A DNA stretch of 64,000 nt, taken from the NCBI GenBank assembly GCA_013398015.1, contig VZRR01011338.1, forward strand, positions 62,001-126,000, read 5' to 3'. This DNA comes from Oreocharis arfaki (taxonomy: Eukaryota; Chordata; Aves; Passeriformes; Paramythiidae). Under the pieces are notes generated by a model, which saw only the letters and a list, made by a program, of their open reading frames with translations, was not told the DNA's origin and made no database searches. Of this stretch, positions 41,201-52,297 are shown in pieces; the stretch's first letter is position 1; every line of letters begins with the position of its first letter. A program made the position numbers and the translations under genes.

Positions 41201-43054
41201 ACTAGATTATAGTAATCCAGTAGCTTCCCACTGAGACACATGAGCTTTGCTGCCTCTCTCCTCTGGCTCCTTTGATAAAGACCAGCCTACTATTTCATTT
41301 GAATTTACTGGAACTACTGCTATGCTTAGTCTTAGATACATAGCTGCACACTTGACAGAGTGAGGGTTTTGTTGCTAGCATGTCTTACCATTAGGACAGG
41401 GTATGGCAGATACTCTCTGCTGAACCCCAGAGTGTAAGGAAGGACATGGCTGAAGGAGTTACAAGATTACCTGTGAGATGACCACCCATATTCAGAGACA
41501 TTGACTGGATCCTGGCAGCAGAGGACAGAGTGTTTCTGTGGCAACTTTGCAAGACAAAGATAAGCTACATGTAGCAAGAGATCTAACACTTTTATAGTGA
41601 AGTAGCTCTGTGCACACTGAAGACAAAAAGGGACAAAAATGCTGTTTAGTGATACTAGTCAAAGGCAAAATGTTTCCACAGAAAATGGACAGAGGTGGAA
41701 AACATTGCTTGGCATTTTCCAGCTCCACTTCTCCAGCACCATGAACCTTAAGTGAAGTGCAGGCAAGGGACGGGTTACTGCTTTCTCAGCTGTTCACACA
41801 AAAGGACGTTTTGCACCTGTTCCCAGTGAATGAAAGTTTGCTTTGTGTAAAAGCAGTTCATCACCCCAGCCTTGGAGTCCAGGGGGGTGGTGGAGCAGCA
41901 AAGCCCAGGCGTGTTCTGGCTGGAATCAGCATTCTACCAAGGAAGAGGAAGGCTGAAGGGCAGGTCTGCTGCAATCAAGTTTCATTAGCTTTAACGTGTA
42001 AACATGCCGCCACCTGAAGTTTGATGTCATAACAAATGCAAACACCAGGGATAGTCTGCTAAACATAAGCAAGAGAATGTGTATTTTTCACTTAATCCTA
42101 GCTCTGTTTAGTTTACTGTATTTGCTTAAGGCTGGAGTAATTTTCCTATCTTCCACTGAGGTATTATTCAGAAAAACCTGCACTACACTGACCCTGTGTA
42201 ATTATAAAGCAGTGTACTTGGTGCTTCCTTTGATGTTCTCTTAGATCTACATCTCCTAAACTGTTATTTGTTTCAAACATTGCCATTAGGTTTGTGCCAG
42301 GCCCTCAGCCTGGGTAAATGGGTGTAGGTCTATGGGATCTCAGGTGAGCCCCAGAAGTTCATGCCAGTGGAGAGTATCTGGGCTGTCCTGGAAAAGTCAA
42401 TTCTCGGGTGATGTAGTTGTGACAAAGGCATGGACTGTGGCAAGACCTGAGAAAACAAGAGGCTAGGCTAGTATTTCTATATTAAAAAATAAAGAAAAAA
42501 TAGAATTAAAACCAAAGTCACATAATGAAAATAGCAGCTTCTCCTCTCCTCATGTCAGCTGGTGACCCAGCAGTTTAAATGCTTCTCCTCCACACAGGGG
42601 TCACAACCAGGGCACATGGGCCATTCTTCTGGGCCAGCACACAGCAGTGGGATAGATCTGGATTTCCTCTACATCTTCACCCCTCTGACCTTCTGAATAT
42701 CACCTCCCACCCCCACTTTAATCCTTGAGTCTTTACTTTAGAGCTTATAATAAATCAATAGACAGTAGAAGAAAATCCCTGTGGGAGCAGCAATTGTGGT
42801 CCTATTATAAAAGCTTAAATTCCCCACCTGCCACTTGACCAGCAAAAAGCTTGGACTCCCCACTCCAGTTCAGATTATGTAAAACTATTTAAATCCTGAG
42901 TGACAGTAGTTATGAAGACAGCTGTTGGACCCTCCAACTGGGGGTGGCAGGAGCAAATGCTGTGGAGTCCAGTAAGAGCTGTCTTTCTATTCACCCTTCC
43001 TCCCAGAGACCCTTACAATGCCTTTGTTTTCTTTTGATTTTCTTTTTTATTTTC
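38240..43054. other. Gene-free unique DNA
   Basis: No recognisable gene. A very good donor sequence (GAG|GTAAGTATG at 39297/39298) lies here, but the segment before it has stops in all frames. Minus-strand frames at 39382-39764 and a plus-strand frame at 39871-40179 (102 codons) show no known family. Towards the gap the DNA becomes T-rich. Confidence 0.55.
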
Positions 43055-43107
43055 NNNNNNNNNNNNNNNNNNNNNNNNNNNNNNNNNNNNNNNNNNNNNN
43101 NNNNNNN
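43055..43107. other. Assembly gap (53 N)
   Basis: A run of 53 N is flanked by T-rich DNA on the left and T-run plus G-run DNA on the right. The true sequence and length are unknown. Any open frame crossing it is an artefact of translating N. Confidence 1.
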
Positions 43108-43137
43108 TTTTCCCTTTTTTTTGGGGGGGGGGAGGGG
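43108..43137 (+). repeat. T-run and G-run next to the gap
   Basis: TTTT CCC and an eight-T run are followed by ten G at 43123-43132, one A and four more G. Such homopolymers commonly stop polymerases and assemblers, which explains the neighbouring gap. The G-run could form part of a G-quadruplex if more G tracts lie inside the gap. Confidence 0.8.
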
Positions 43138-46100
43138 TTCCAGTGGAGGGAAACAACTAATCAGTCAAAGAAGCAAAGAAGTAAAAAATGTCCAACCCCA
43201 AAGCTCTCAGAAACGTCATTTAAAAGCAGAGACTGATTCAGAGACAGTTCTTCTCACACTCACACACACCCTCCACCCCCATCAGACAATCCCCTTCCTC
43301 TCCCCACCATTTCTGAGTCGTGTTACTTGTCACAGAGAGTGGCAGAAGATGGTGGGGTGAGATGCCATGTGAACCGGTCATTTGTCAACACCACTCAGTC
43401 TGACATATTTCTGAGAGGAAGTTTGCACTAGAATGATGCTATCATGTTTTCAGTCAATCAAACGTAGAGGCACTCGTCTTCAGCTCACTAGAACTCTGCC
43501 ATTGTCAGTATGACCATTCTTGGTGGTATTTCAAACTACTGTTTGCCAGGGGGTTGAAATTCAGGAATGCAAAGTGGTTTCCCATGACAGTGGTTACTGC
43601 GCATTAGGGAAAGCTAGAGCAAGAATCCCAGCCACTCACAATCACTGTGAATTGTGAAAGCCCTGTTAACTTCCCTGTGTTCATTGGGTTCTGAATGCCC
43701 ATACAATACTCCTGCCCATGCAGGAGTAATTGGAGAAGCCTCTCTGTTTAAACCTCTTTCTTACAAAGACTGGGCTTCTACAGAAGTCAATAAAGAATGT
43801 TTTATTACTGGGAGGTGAATCAGCCCCATTAAGTTTTGCTGAATGTGCAATGTTCATTTGACCTGCATCGCATCTGAGAACAGCTCTAACAATATGATGG
43901 ATCAGCATTTGATAAAGCCTCCAAGATACGTAACAAAAACATGCACCAGACATGCCTACTGCATTATGACCACAATCTTTCAACCTTCTCTTTAGTTCTG
44001 ATCAAGAGCCTATTTCTTATCTTTGTTGTATTTTTACAGTTACATTTCTCATGTGCAAACCCTGGCCTTTAGTTTCCTTTTTTGGCAACACAGAGATGCC
44101 ATGAAACGGCATCCACAGGAAAATTGGAGATCCCCCTGCTGTACTGTTGCACACAGGTCCAACTCAGACCCTTTCCTCCAATAAAGTTTCAGGCTGATGT
44201 GCAGTGCTGGCCTTGGCCGTAGCCCTCATATTCCCACTCCTCCCAAACCAAGATGAGGTTTGATTCATGTAGCATCTAGTTATCATAAAGGAAGGTGCCT
44301 TACCCCCTCCCAGCCTAGTCTTCTGAGAGAGCTTGGATGAACTCCTGCTGCATTGCCTGATGTACAGAGACTGCAGAAGGTCAACTGAGCCCAACTGACT
44401 TTTATATGGCTAAGATTAAATAAAGCCCCTCCAGGCCAGAGGGGTCACGAACCTCCAAAGTTCATACCAGGATTTCAACCTGCCACAGAACTGAAAAAAA
44501 AAAAAGGAGAATTGGTTTCTTTTAGCGTCTTTAATTCTGCTAGCATCCAGAACATTAGCTAACGTATTCACAGTTGCAAATGTCTCTATTAAAAAGTTAT
44601 ACTTCTGAATGAAACTTTCACAGAAGAGCAGGGAAAAAAAGAAGCAGCGGCAAACACGAGTTCTGATGTAAAGAGGATTGCTCTGCAAAGTCTTCCATTT
44701 GATGAAATAAAGTTATATGATTAATTTTAAACATCAGGCTTTGTGCCACTGTATTATCATTTACATAACAATAAATACGTCTTTCTGATTGGTTCTTGTC
44801 TATGAATTTTGAGCTATTGGTTGGACAAGCAGAACATGGATACCCCCTAAAATGAACAGAACCCTCTCAATTTAGAGAGACTGTCAGTTTCCTTTGCAGG
44901 AGTGAGAAATATCTAGTGCAAGTCAAAAGGAGAATGGAAGACACACAATCATTCACAGAAATAATTCTGCTATACTGCATTCATAGCTAATTATTTGGCC
45001 GTGTGAACAGCTCATAGATGCAGATGTCAATCATAAATATTTATGCACATGGCAAAAAAGTAGCATGTAGAAAATGTTTATCTTTCCCTGATTTGCCTTG
45101 TGAAAATAAACACTTTCATTTTTTTGTTTGCCTTTTTTTCCTGAGAAACATTACTGTAATTTATTTAAAAGCTCCATAGCAGAAAGGACGTGGGAGTCAC
45201 TATCAGGTTCCAGCTCTGCACCACTATTTGCCACCAAAGAATGTATTCTATCAAGTCTGGGGCAATGAGAGAGAAGAGGTAAAATTTAATTTGAGGAATG
45301 GATCTTTGAATGGGTAATTCCCTTGTGAGTTCAAAGTACCCAGGTTTTCCCCCGCCTCAGAGAGACTCGGTAACAGTTTCCGAGTGGTGCTGCCAATGGG
45401 TGTGTTCTCGATAAACATTACAGTTCTTCCCACAAATATTTGGGACAGAGTGCCCCCTGCCACTGACATCAAGAGACTGTCCCAGGCAACTGGCATGTCC
45501 TGGGATCGTGCTCAAACCCCATGTTTAACACAGCAGATATGTTAAATGGAGCGAAGTTGGCAGGTTAAGGTCAGTCCCCAGAGATAACGTTATCATGATA
45601 GCCATTTGTCACTAGTGGGAGCAAACACAGGCATGTATCAACTCCTTCTTTCCACAGCTTTTGCCAGAACCTGATAGGAAAAAAAAACCACCAGAACTTT
45701 AGGAACCAGGGTTCTTGCTACCCTAATTTATTGACAGTGTTATGTTTGATTCCACAGTACGTCCTGCTATCTGTCCTGTAGCACTAGCAACGTAGCAACA
45801 GCTTTAACCCGAGGAACCTCAGGAAAAACCAAACCAAGTATGTAAATTTTCCCATTCATGCTGCAACACCATCCAGATCTGGCTCTGTGCATTACCCAGA
45901 ACACGAAGCTATACAGTTTTAGTCTTTATCAAGTCCTTCATTCTTTCCTCTTGAACTATTCCAGACTTCAACACACTGAGTTCAGAGAAAGTTCAAGCTC
46001 ACTACTTACACCAGGAGGGATGAAATCTCTAGTTTCCATTTCACAGGGATCATTGCAGGTTCACAGAGTGGGTAAAAGGGAACACCTAATAGTTGTGTCA

Positions 46101-47010
46101 GCCTGACACTCACTGCATGCTGTTCAGCCTCCTCGCTGCACTCCTTGCACAGCTGGGATGGAAATCATTTGCAAGTAGAAATGTTTGGCACATCAAAGCA
46201 ATGCTGCCAAGCTGGTACGCCTAAAATGTTATCTGTCCTCTCTTGTCTACGTTTATTTGCAAAATCCACATTATCTTTTCGATATAGAAGTGTTTTCTTT
46301 CCAGGCACAGCTTGGAGTGAATATTTTTTCTAGGTCAGTATCAATGTCAGATTGTTAACAGTCTTAATCTGGTGAGTATGCAAGTGAAAAGCAAAACAAA
46401 ATGCCAATAAACATAAAAGGGGGAAAGGGTGAAGACATCTTAGGGAAGGAATAATTTGTTTGGACTTGCAGAACATTATCAGAAATTACTATGAGAAAAA
46501 ACAAATTTTTGAAAGTTAGGGAAATTGTATACCATGTACATTCTCAAATCTAGGCTTCAGATCTCACATTTTTAAAAAGGTATAATGTATTGGTTTGCTT
46601 TATTGACTTGGTTTTGGTCTGTGATAAACAATGCATCATATACAAGCCATCACCCATTACACTACAGAGTATACTGGGGGGGGAATAAAGAAGGAAAGTC
46701 TGCATTCCTTCAGATGGAAATGTTTGCAATAAACAAAAGATGAGAGAATTTTCACTGAACAGTGTGTTCCCAACATTAAAAAGTGCAACATTTTTTTTCA
46801 GTCTTCAAGTCCCGCTGAGACATTTGCTTCAAAAAGAAACTGGCAGTAGCAACAATAACAGAGTACTGCTGCTGAATTAACACGCTATTTAATTTGATGA
46901 TTTAAAACATGTTGTACAATTGAAAGTTATCCCTTTGGCTTTAGAAGATAAAGCGGTGAATCTTTATCACACCAGTGTAAGCAGGAGCACATCCCTTTCT
47001 GTTTGCCCAG
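43138..47010. other. Gene-free unique DNA
   Basis: Nothing recognisable. It includes a 12-A run at 44494-44505 and an 8-G run at 46676-46683. Frames up to 100 codons (43681-43983, minus) have no known family. Confidence 0.6.
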
Positions 47011-47183
47011 AGAGCAGGGTCCAGCACAGGGTGTGCAGACCATGGCAGAAGTGAGGGCTGGTCATGGGAGGGCTGGAGTGACTTTCAGCCCACGGATGGT
47101 GCCGCCCTTGTGCTGGACCTGCAGGTGCTGCCAGCCTGACAGTGGGAAGGCTTGCCCTTTGCTGGGTACAGACAGTGCTACAG
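47011..47183 (+). other. Candidate 173-nt exon in a GC-richer patch (unrecognised)
   Basis: A good acceptor ('tttctgtttgcccag') precedes the segment and a donor CAG|GTGAGC follows it. One plus-strand frame is open throughout and is Cys-rich near its end (CWTCRCCQPDSGKACPLLG). The segment is visibly richer in G and C than its neighbours. The minus strand is also open here (125 codons at 46967-47344), as expected of GC-rich DNA with few stops. I know no matching domain. Confidence 0.12.
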
Positions 47184-48597
47184 GTGAGCAGCCAGCTGTA
47201 CGTTTTGCTCCCTCTCATTGCCTCTGACCGGTGCAATATGGTTGCCTGGCTCTGTGGCATGCCACAAAGAGCAAACAAAATCTGTCCTGATCTTTCCTTC
47301 ATCTCATCCCTTCCCTTCAAATCAGATAGATCTTGTAACCACATTTGGGTGGCAGGTTTGCAAAATTGTAGGCTCCCTAAGGCAGAGCCAGTGTGATCCG
47401 ATTTGCCTGTACAGGACCCAGCAGAATGAGGCCCTAAACCTAATTTTCAGCCTCTAGGCACTACAGTAATATCACTAATTTAATACAAATGACAATGAGA
47501 GGAAGGGACATGCTATTCAGAAGACCGACTTCCCATCCACAGATGCTTGGCAGGACTTCAGATTTGCATTTAGGGAGTGCATAGGCTTTGCTGAAATGGC
47601 CATTCTCTGTACAAATATGCCCCCAGGCAGCAATAAAAAGAAACAGATGCAGATTAACACTAACAAATCACATACCCATTGCACTATACATGTAACCTAA
47701 TGCATGTGAATAGTCCTACTGGGTTTATATCTGTTACAGACTCACAGCCTTGTTGAAGGCATATTGAATCTCTCTCTCAGCTCCAACTCTCCCCAAAAGC
47801 AAGGAGTTTGGCAGCAAAGGGAACACTGCCCTCGCAGAAACTGGTGGACACCAGAGAAGGGCAAAGTGGAGTAGAGCCGCCTTCACTTTACCTAACAAGC
47901 TCTCAGGATTTGAGGCATCTTGTGAAAAGCTGCTGTCTCTACTCCATCTGCCTACCATGGGGAGATTGAGGGGATAAGATGATTCATTCATCCCAATACC
48001 TAAGGCACCTGTAATAAATCAAGGGTGATTGGAGCAGAGTTGGAGCCTGGATGACCTGCTTACACTGATCTACAAATTTTTAGATGACTGAATCTGGGTA
48101 AAATAAATCTTACTTTGGTGGCTGACTGACTTATACCGCCACAGCAGTGCCAAAAGTGAAGGCAGAGGTGAGTAAATACATCCCCTGCTCTCTAGGGCAG
48201 CCTGAGCTCAGTCACAGTGGAAAAGGTAGTTGTGACCTGTAGGCAAGCAGATCACTACAGTAGGCATCCACTTTTGTTGTCGTGTATCTTCCCTCCACTG
48301 ACCAAACAGGCTCTGGCAACTTCAGCTAGATAAGGCTGAAAGCACTTATTGTTCTCATGATCTTAGACACTGTCATAGGTGTGACAACATAATCATTCAC
48401 CCAGATGGGATGACCTAGAATCTCCAACAGTTCTCATAAGAGTTATGGACTAAGATGGCCCTACGCATTTTGGTGAAGGGATTCAAAATTGGAGACAAGG
48501 CCAGCCAAAGGGCCTGGCAAAACATAGTCCATAAATTTATTTTAGTTCAAAACTGATCAAACTTGATTTCAAAATGCTGTAAATAAATCCTTTCCTT

Positions 48598-48639
48598 AAA
48601 AAAAAAAAAAAGAAAGAAAGAAAGAGAAAAAAAGAAAAG
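48598..48639 (+). repeat. Poly-A / (AAAG)n tract
   Basis: Fourteen A are followed by GAAA units and further A/G sequence. It is simple sequence. It also explains the poly-F/L stretch seen when the minus strand is translated here. Confidence 0.9.
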
Positions 48640-50269
48640 TGTTGTAGGTAGAGTGTGTGTTTGTTTGCCTGTATACCTATGGCTTTCAGTAGAAAGTGTC
48701 AGAGTCTTGCTGCTTCCTCCTGTTTTTAAGCTGCCCTCTTGTGTCTTGTTATCAGGTGTTTTTGACTTGCATGAATTCACACCACCATTCGCCTGCATTC
48801 TCTTGGCATGTACAGAAACTGAGTCAATGACCTTCCACACCACCTCCACTGCTTCTCTCAAAGGACCTATTATGTGGCTCACTGGAAGAGAACAAGCATG
48901 GTTCTGTTTCAGTCAGCATGACTCTTACAGTATAAACACTGAAAAAAACCCTCTCCACATAGCTAGCCTCATTTTGCATTAGTCAGGAAAGGTCAAGGCA
49001 AAATTGGAGTCAGGAAAAAATTGGTCAGTGTTTGGAATCAGTCTCACTTGAGCTTGACTTCCTGTTTCTGAAAAAAACCTGACCACACTGCCTCACATAT
49101 CTGAATACAAAGTTCAGTGAATGTTGCCATACATGCCACACAAACACATTTTACACACAGTAATTCTTTGAGTGCCTTGAGAAACTCCAAGCACAAGTAA
49201 GGACACTCAACATGTTACCAAGAACCAGAAGAAATGCAGAGTCTGGGGTTTATATTCTTTCCATGTCTATTTATATTATAGAGCTGATTTATTAAGAAAT
49301 TTACCTCTAAAATTAGTGGCAATTCCTTCCAGAGATACACCTGGGGCAACAGAAGAAACAGAACTTGCAGCTTCTCACTTAGTACCCAGGCCCACTATTG
49401 TGCATGCATTCAAGAGCAATTCAGACAGCCTGAATTTCAAAGTGGGAAAAGGCAAACAAAGATGGTTTGATCTTTTGTTATTTTGCTAATAGGCTAGTAA
49501 AATGAAAACACAATGTACCTACTTTATTTAAACTAAAATAATTAAAATATCAGTCTGTCAAGAGTATAATTAGATGCATTATTGGTTAAATAGCAGAAAA
49601 AGATGACAGTTTGTTAGCTGTCTGTTTTTAATGGAATATCTGTCAAAGTCAGAAATTTGATCTCCCCATTGCTTTCAGCCCCCTTCTTCCATCTGGCTGC
49701 AAATCCTTACGGACAAATAGCAACATGAGACAATGAAATAACCTCTTAGTTTTATGGATTTGAGGGTCTAGGAGGCATGAGAAAGCACTTCACATTAGTG
49801 CTCCAGCACTGTAGGTGTTCCCAGTAGTATCCCAGGAAAGATACCTTCTTCAATGGCATTGACTGGCAATGATTTTCTTGCTCTGTGTTATTCCAGTCTC
49901 GGTACTTTCTATAAGCTGTCTTCACTCCCACCCTGACTACCCTAAACATAGTGTTTTCTGAAAGATTAGAGAGAGGACAATTTCAGGATTAGGTGGCTTT
50001 TTTTTTCCTTTCCACAGCAACTCACTGTCTTTTCTCCTAGATTATTTCTGAAGTGGAAAAAAATAATCTCTGCTCACCTATGTAGATATGATAGATATCA
50101 CCTCAAATTTCTTCTGAATACAAAATCTTTAGTATACATTAAAAGGCAGTTTTCTGCAAGAGTAACCTGCTTTTCTCTGTCTGAAATGAAGGGTCACCAT
50201 GACACATCTTTCAGTGATGGTGAAGGTGTGAAATCTGTCAGAAATAGAATGCGTTAAAAGTTCCACCAG

Positions 50270-50479
50270 TCAACCATTGACCTCTTCATCAGTTGTCTTC
50301 CTCTTCATAAGAGCACAGATGATGCAGGCAGCAAGAAGACTTGAAAAAATGAGCCATTTTATTCCTGAAAATACCTTTGATATTCCCTGATTCATAGCCA
50401 TATAACTTTTTGTCTTCAACTTCCTCAACTCCTCACCATCATTCTTGAATTCCTGTTTCCAGATACCCAAATTATGATT
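50270..50479 (-). other. Small open frame with a membrane-like segment (unrecognised)
   Basis: The minus-strand frame is open for about 69 codons, with the first ATG at 50401-50399 giving 43 residues. It contains a hydrophobic stretch (WLIFSSLLAACIICAL) followed by basic and then acidic residues (MKRKTTDEEVNG) before the stop, as in a single-pass membrane protein tail. No promoter, acceptor or family match is visible. Chance is likely. Confidence 0.1.
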
Positions 50480-50936
50480 CTAGATCTATTTCCCCCAACA
50501 ACTCTGCACATATGTCAGTACAGCTGATGTCTCTCCCACTCTCTACCATATGCTTTCTACTCCTTGTTGTCAGCCTCCTAAAGCTGTTCATCTTGTTTTC
50601 TCACCAGCATTTTCTCTGGCACAGTCTGGTCACTGCTCAGAGCTCTGCAATACCCAGCAGGGCAGACACAGTTTGTGTAGTAACACATTCCTGCATATGA
50701 GTGTGTCGCTGCCTGTGAAGGAGCTGTTACTCTAGAGCACCTGGGACAATTGGTGGGGACAGAGCTTAAAAGTCCAGAAGCCAATAAAAAAAAAAGTCCA
50801 AAGCCAAGCTTTCTTTTGTCTCAGGAGAAAAAAAAGTATCCATACTGATCCACTCCCAGGCCTTTCCTCCCAGCCTGAGCTGTTCTGCCCCTCCGTGACT
50901 GGCTATGGCCCCCTCATAGCCCAGCTCGGCCCCAAG

Positions 50937-51245
50937 AATCACAGAGCCATAGAATAGTTTGGGCTGGAACAGACTTTTAAAGGTCATCTAATCCAACCTC
51001 CCCTGCAATGAGCAGGGACATCTTCATCTAAACCAGGCTGCTCAAAGCCTCATCCAACTCGGCCTTGAACACTTCCAGGGATGAGGCAGCCACAGCTTCT
51101 CTGAGCAACCTATTCCAGTGTTTTGCCTTCCTCGTCATAAAAAAATTCTTTCTTATGTCTACTCTGAATATACCTTCTTTTAGTTTAAAACCATTACTCC
51201 TTGTCCTATCCCTACAGGCCCTGCTAAAGATTCTGTCCCCATCAA
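50937..51245 (-). mobile_element. CR1 retrotransposon, 5'-truncated
   Basis: This CR1 3' end lies in minus orientation. On the plus strand the complement of the tail ('gaatcacagagccatagaat') comes first, then 'aggtcatctaatccaacctc', then the UTR block with 'ccttgaacacttccagggat' and 'ttctttcttatgtctac'. The match fades after 'attctgtccccatc' near 51243, the truncated 5' end. No coding part remains. Confidence 0.95.
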
Positions 51246-51819
51246 CAAGAAGGGAATGACACTAAGCATGACAGAGGCCTTGAAGGACAGAGGGGGAAAC
51301 ATGTCTGAAAAGTTGCCCTTCTGCCTTGCTCAACCTTAATGTCTGGTGTTCTGAGTCACAGATGAAATGAAAGAGCAAACTCTGGGACTTCCTGGTAGAA
51401 CTGCTGCCTCAGTTCCTGTATCTCACCCACTTACAACATCAAGCATGGACTGTTTACACTTAGCAAAGGATGAAGAGATCATTCAAAGGGAGGGCAGCTC
51501 GCAGAGTGAGGCCCGCAGAAGTCTTACAACTGGCTTATTTGCTCTGGGCACTGTATATACAATGACAAAGCTTATGTTGTTCCTATGTTGAAGTATCAGT
51601 GACGAGTATGACACCAGCTTGACAACCAACAGTGGTGATCTGCTCCTCCTCAGTACTGGCAATACTTCCCAGCTCTGTCTGTCAGGGAAGCCAGTGCTGA
51701 TCTCTGTGTTGACTGCCCTGCGATGTGAGAATAAGGGAACAAAGAATGTTCATTATAGCCTTCTGCTATCGACCTAGAATCAGCTTGCCAGCCTTTAATT
51801 ATTAGCCTATTATAAACCA
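51246..51819. other. Unique spacer between two CR1 copies
   Basis: About 570 bases lie between two CR1 elements in opposite orientation. A 74-codon plus-strand frame (51367-51591) shows nothing recognisable. The spacer does not look like CR1. Confidence 0.6.
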
Positions 51820-52297
51820 AAGAGGACTACGAAGATGATTGAGGGGTGGAGCAGCTCTCCTGTGAACACAGGCTGAGAGAATTGGGATTGTTCAGCCTAT
51901 AGAAGAGAAGGCACCAGGGAGACTTTAAAGCCACTTTCAATACCTAAAAGAGGCCTTCAAAAGAGCTGGAAAGGGACTTTTTGCAAGGGTGTATAGGTAT
52001 AGCACAAGGGGAAATTACTTCAAACTGAAAGAGGGCAGGTTTAGATTAGATACAAGGAAGAAATTCTTTACTGTGAGGGTGGTGAGATGCTGGAACTCTG
52101 GTATCTCAGAGAAGTTATGTGTCCCTAGGAGTGTTCAAGGCCTGGTTGAATGGGGCTTTAAACAGCCAGGTCTAGTGGAAGGTGTCCCTGTCCATGGCAG
52201 GGGAGTTGGAATGAGATGATCTTTAAGGTCCCTTCCAACCCAAACTACTCTGTGATTCTATGATTCTATGATTCTGTGATTCTATGATTCTGTGATC
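51820..52297 (+). mobile_element. CR1 retrotransposon, 5'-truncated, with expanded octamer tail
   Basis: About 480 bases of CR1 3' region in plus orientation begin near 'agaggactacgaagatgatt' and run through 'gaaattctttactgtgaggg' and 'aggtcccttccaacccaaac'. The tail carries five full ATTCT(A/G)TG octamers at 52255-52294 plus a partial one, somewhat more than the two or three seen in the other copies. No reverse transcriptase sequence remains. A 76-codon frame at 51989-52219 is part of this element and not a gene. Confidence 0.95.
52255..52294 (+). repeat. CR1 terminal octamer array
   Basis: Five tandem octamers of the pattern ATTCTATG/ATTCTGTG end the CR1 copy. CR1 retrotransposition recognises this short repeated 3' end, and copy number varies between insertions. 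Confidence 0.95.

Larger units (their letters stand above)
47184..50936. other. Gene-free unique DNA
   Basis: Nothing recognisable apart from a simple A/AAAG tract at 48598-48639 and a small minus-strand frame at 50270-50479 listed separately. A donor-like GCAGAG|GTGAGT at 48167/48168 lacks an open exon before it. Confidence 0.55.

Noticed and set aside
42944..43360. 138-codon open frame crossing the gap
   Set aside because: It runs through 53 N, so the absence of stops there is an artefact. The rest has no motif.
48547..48882. 111-codon minus-strand frame
   Set aside because: Part of it is the translated A/AAAG simple repeat, and the rest shows no motif.
51989..52219. 76-codon plus-strand frame
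   Set aside because: It lies wholly inside the CR1 3' untranslated region.
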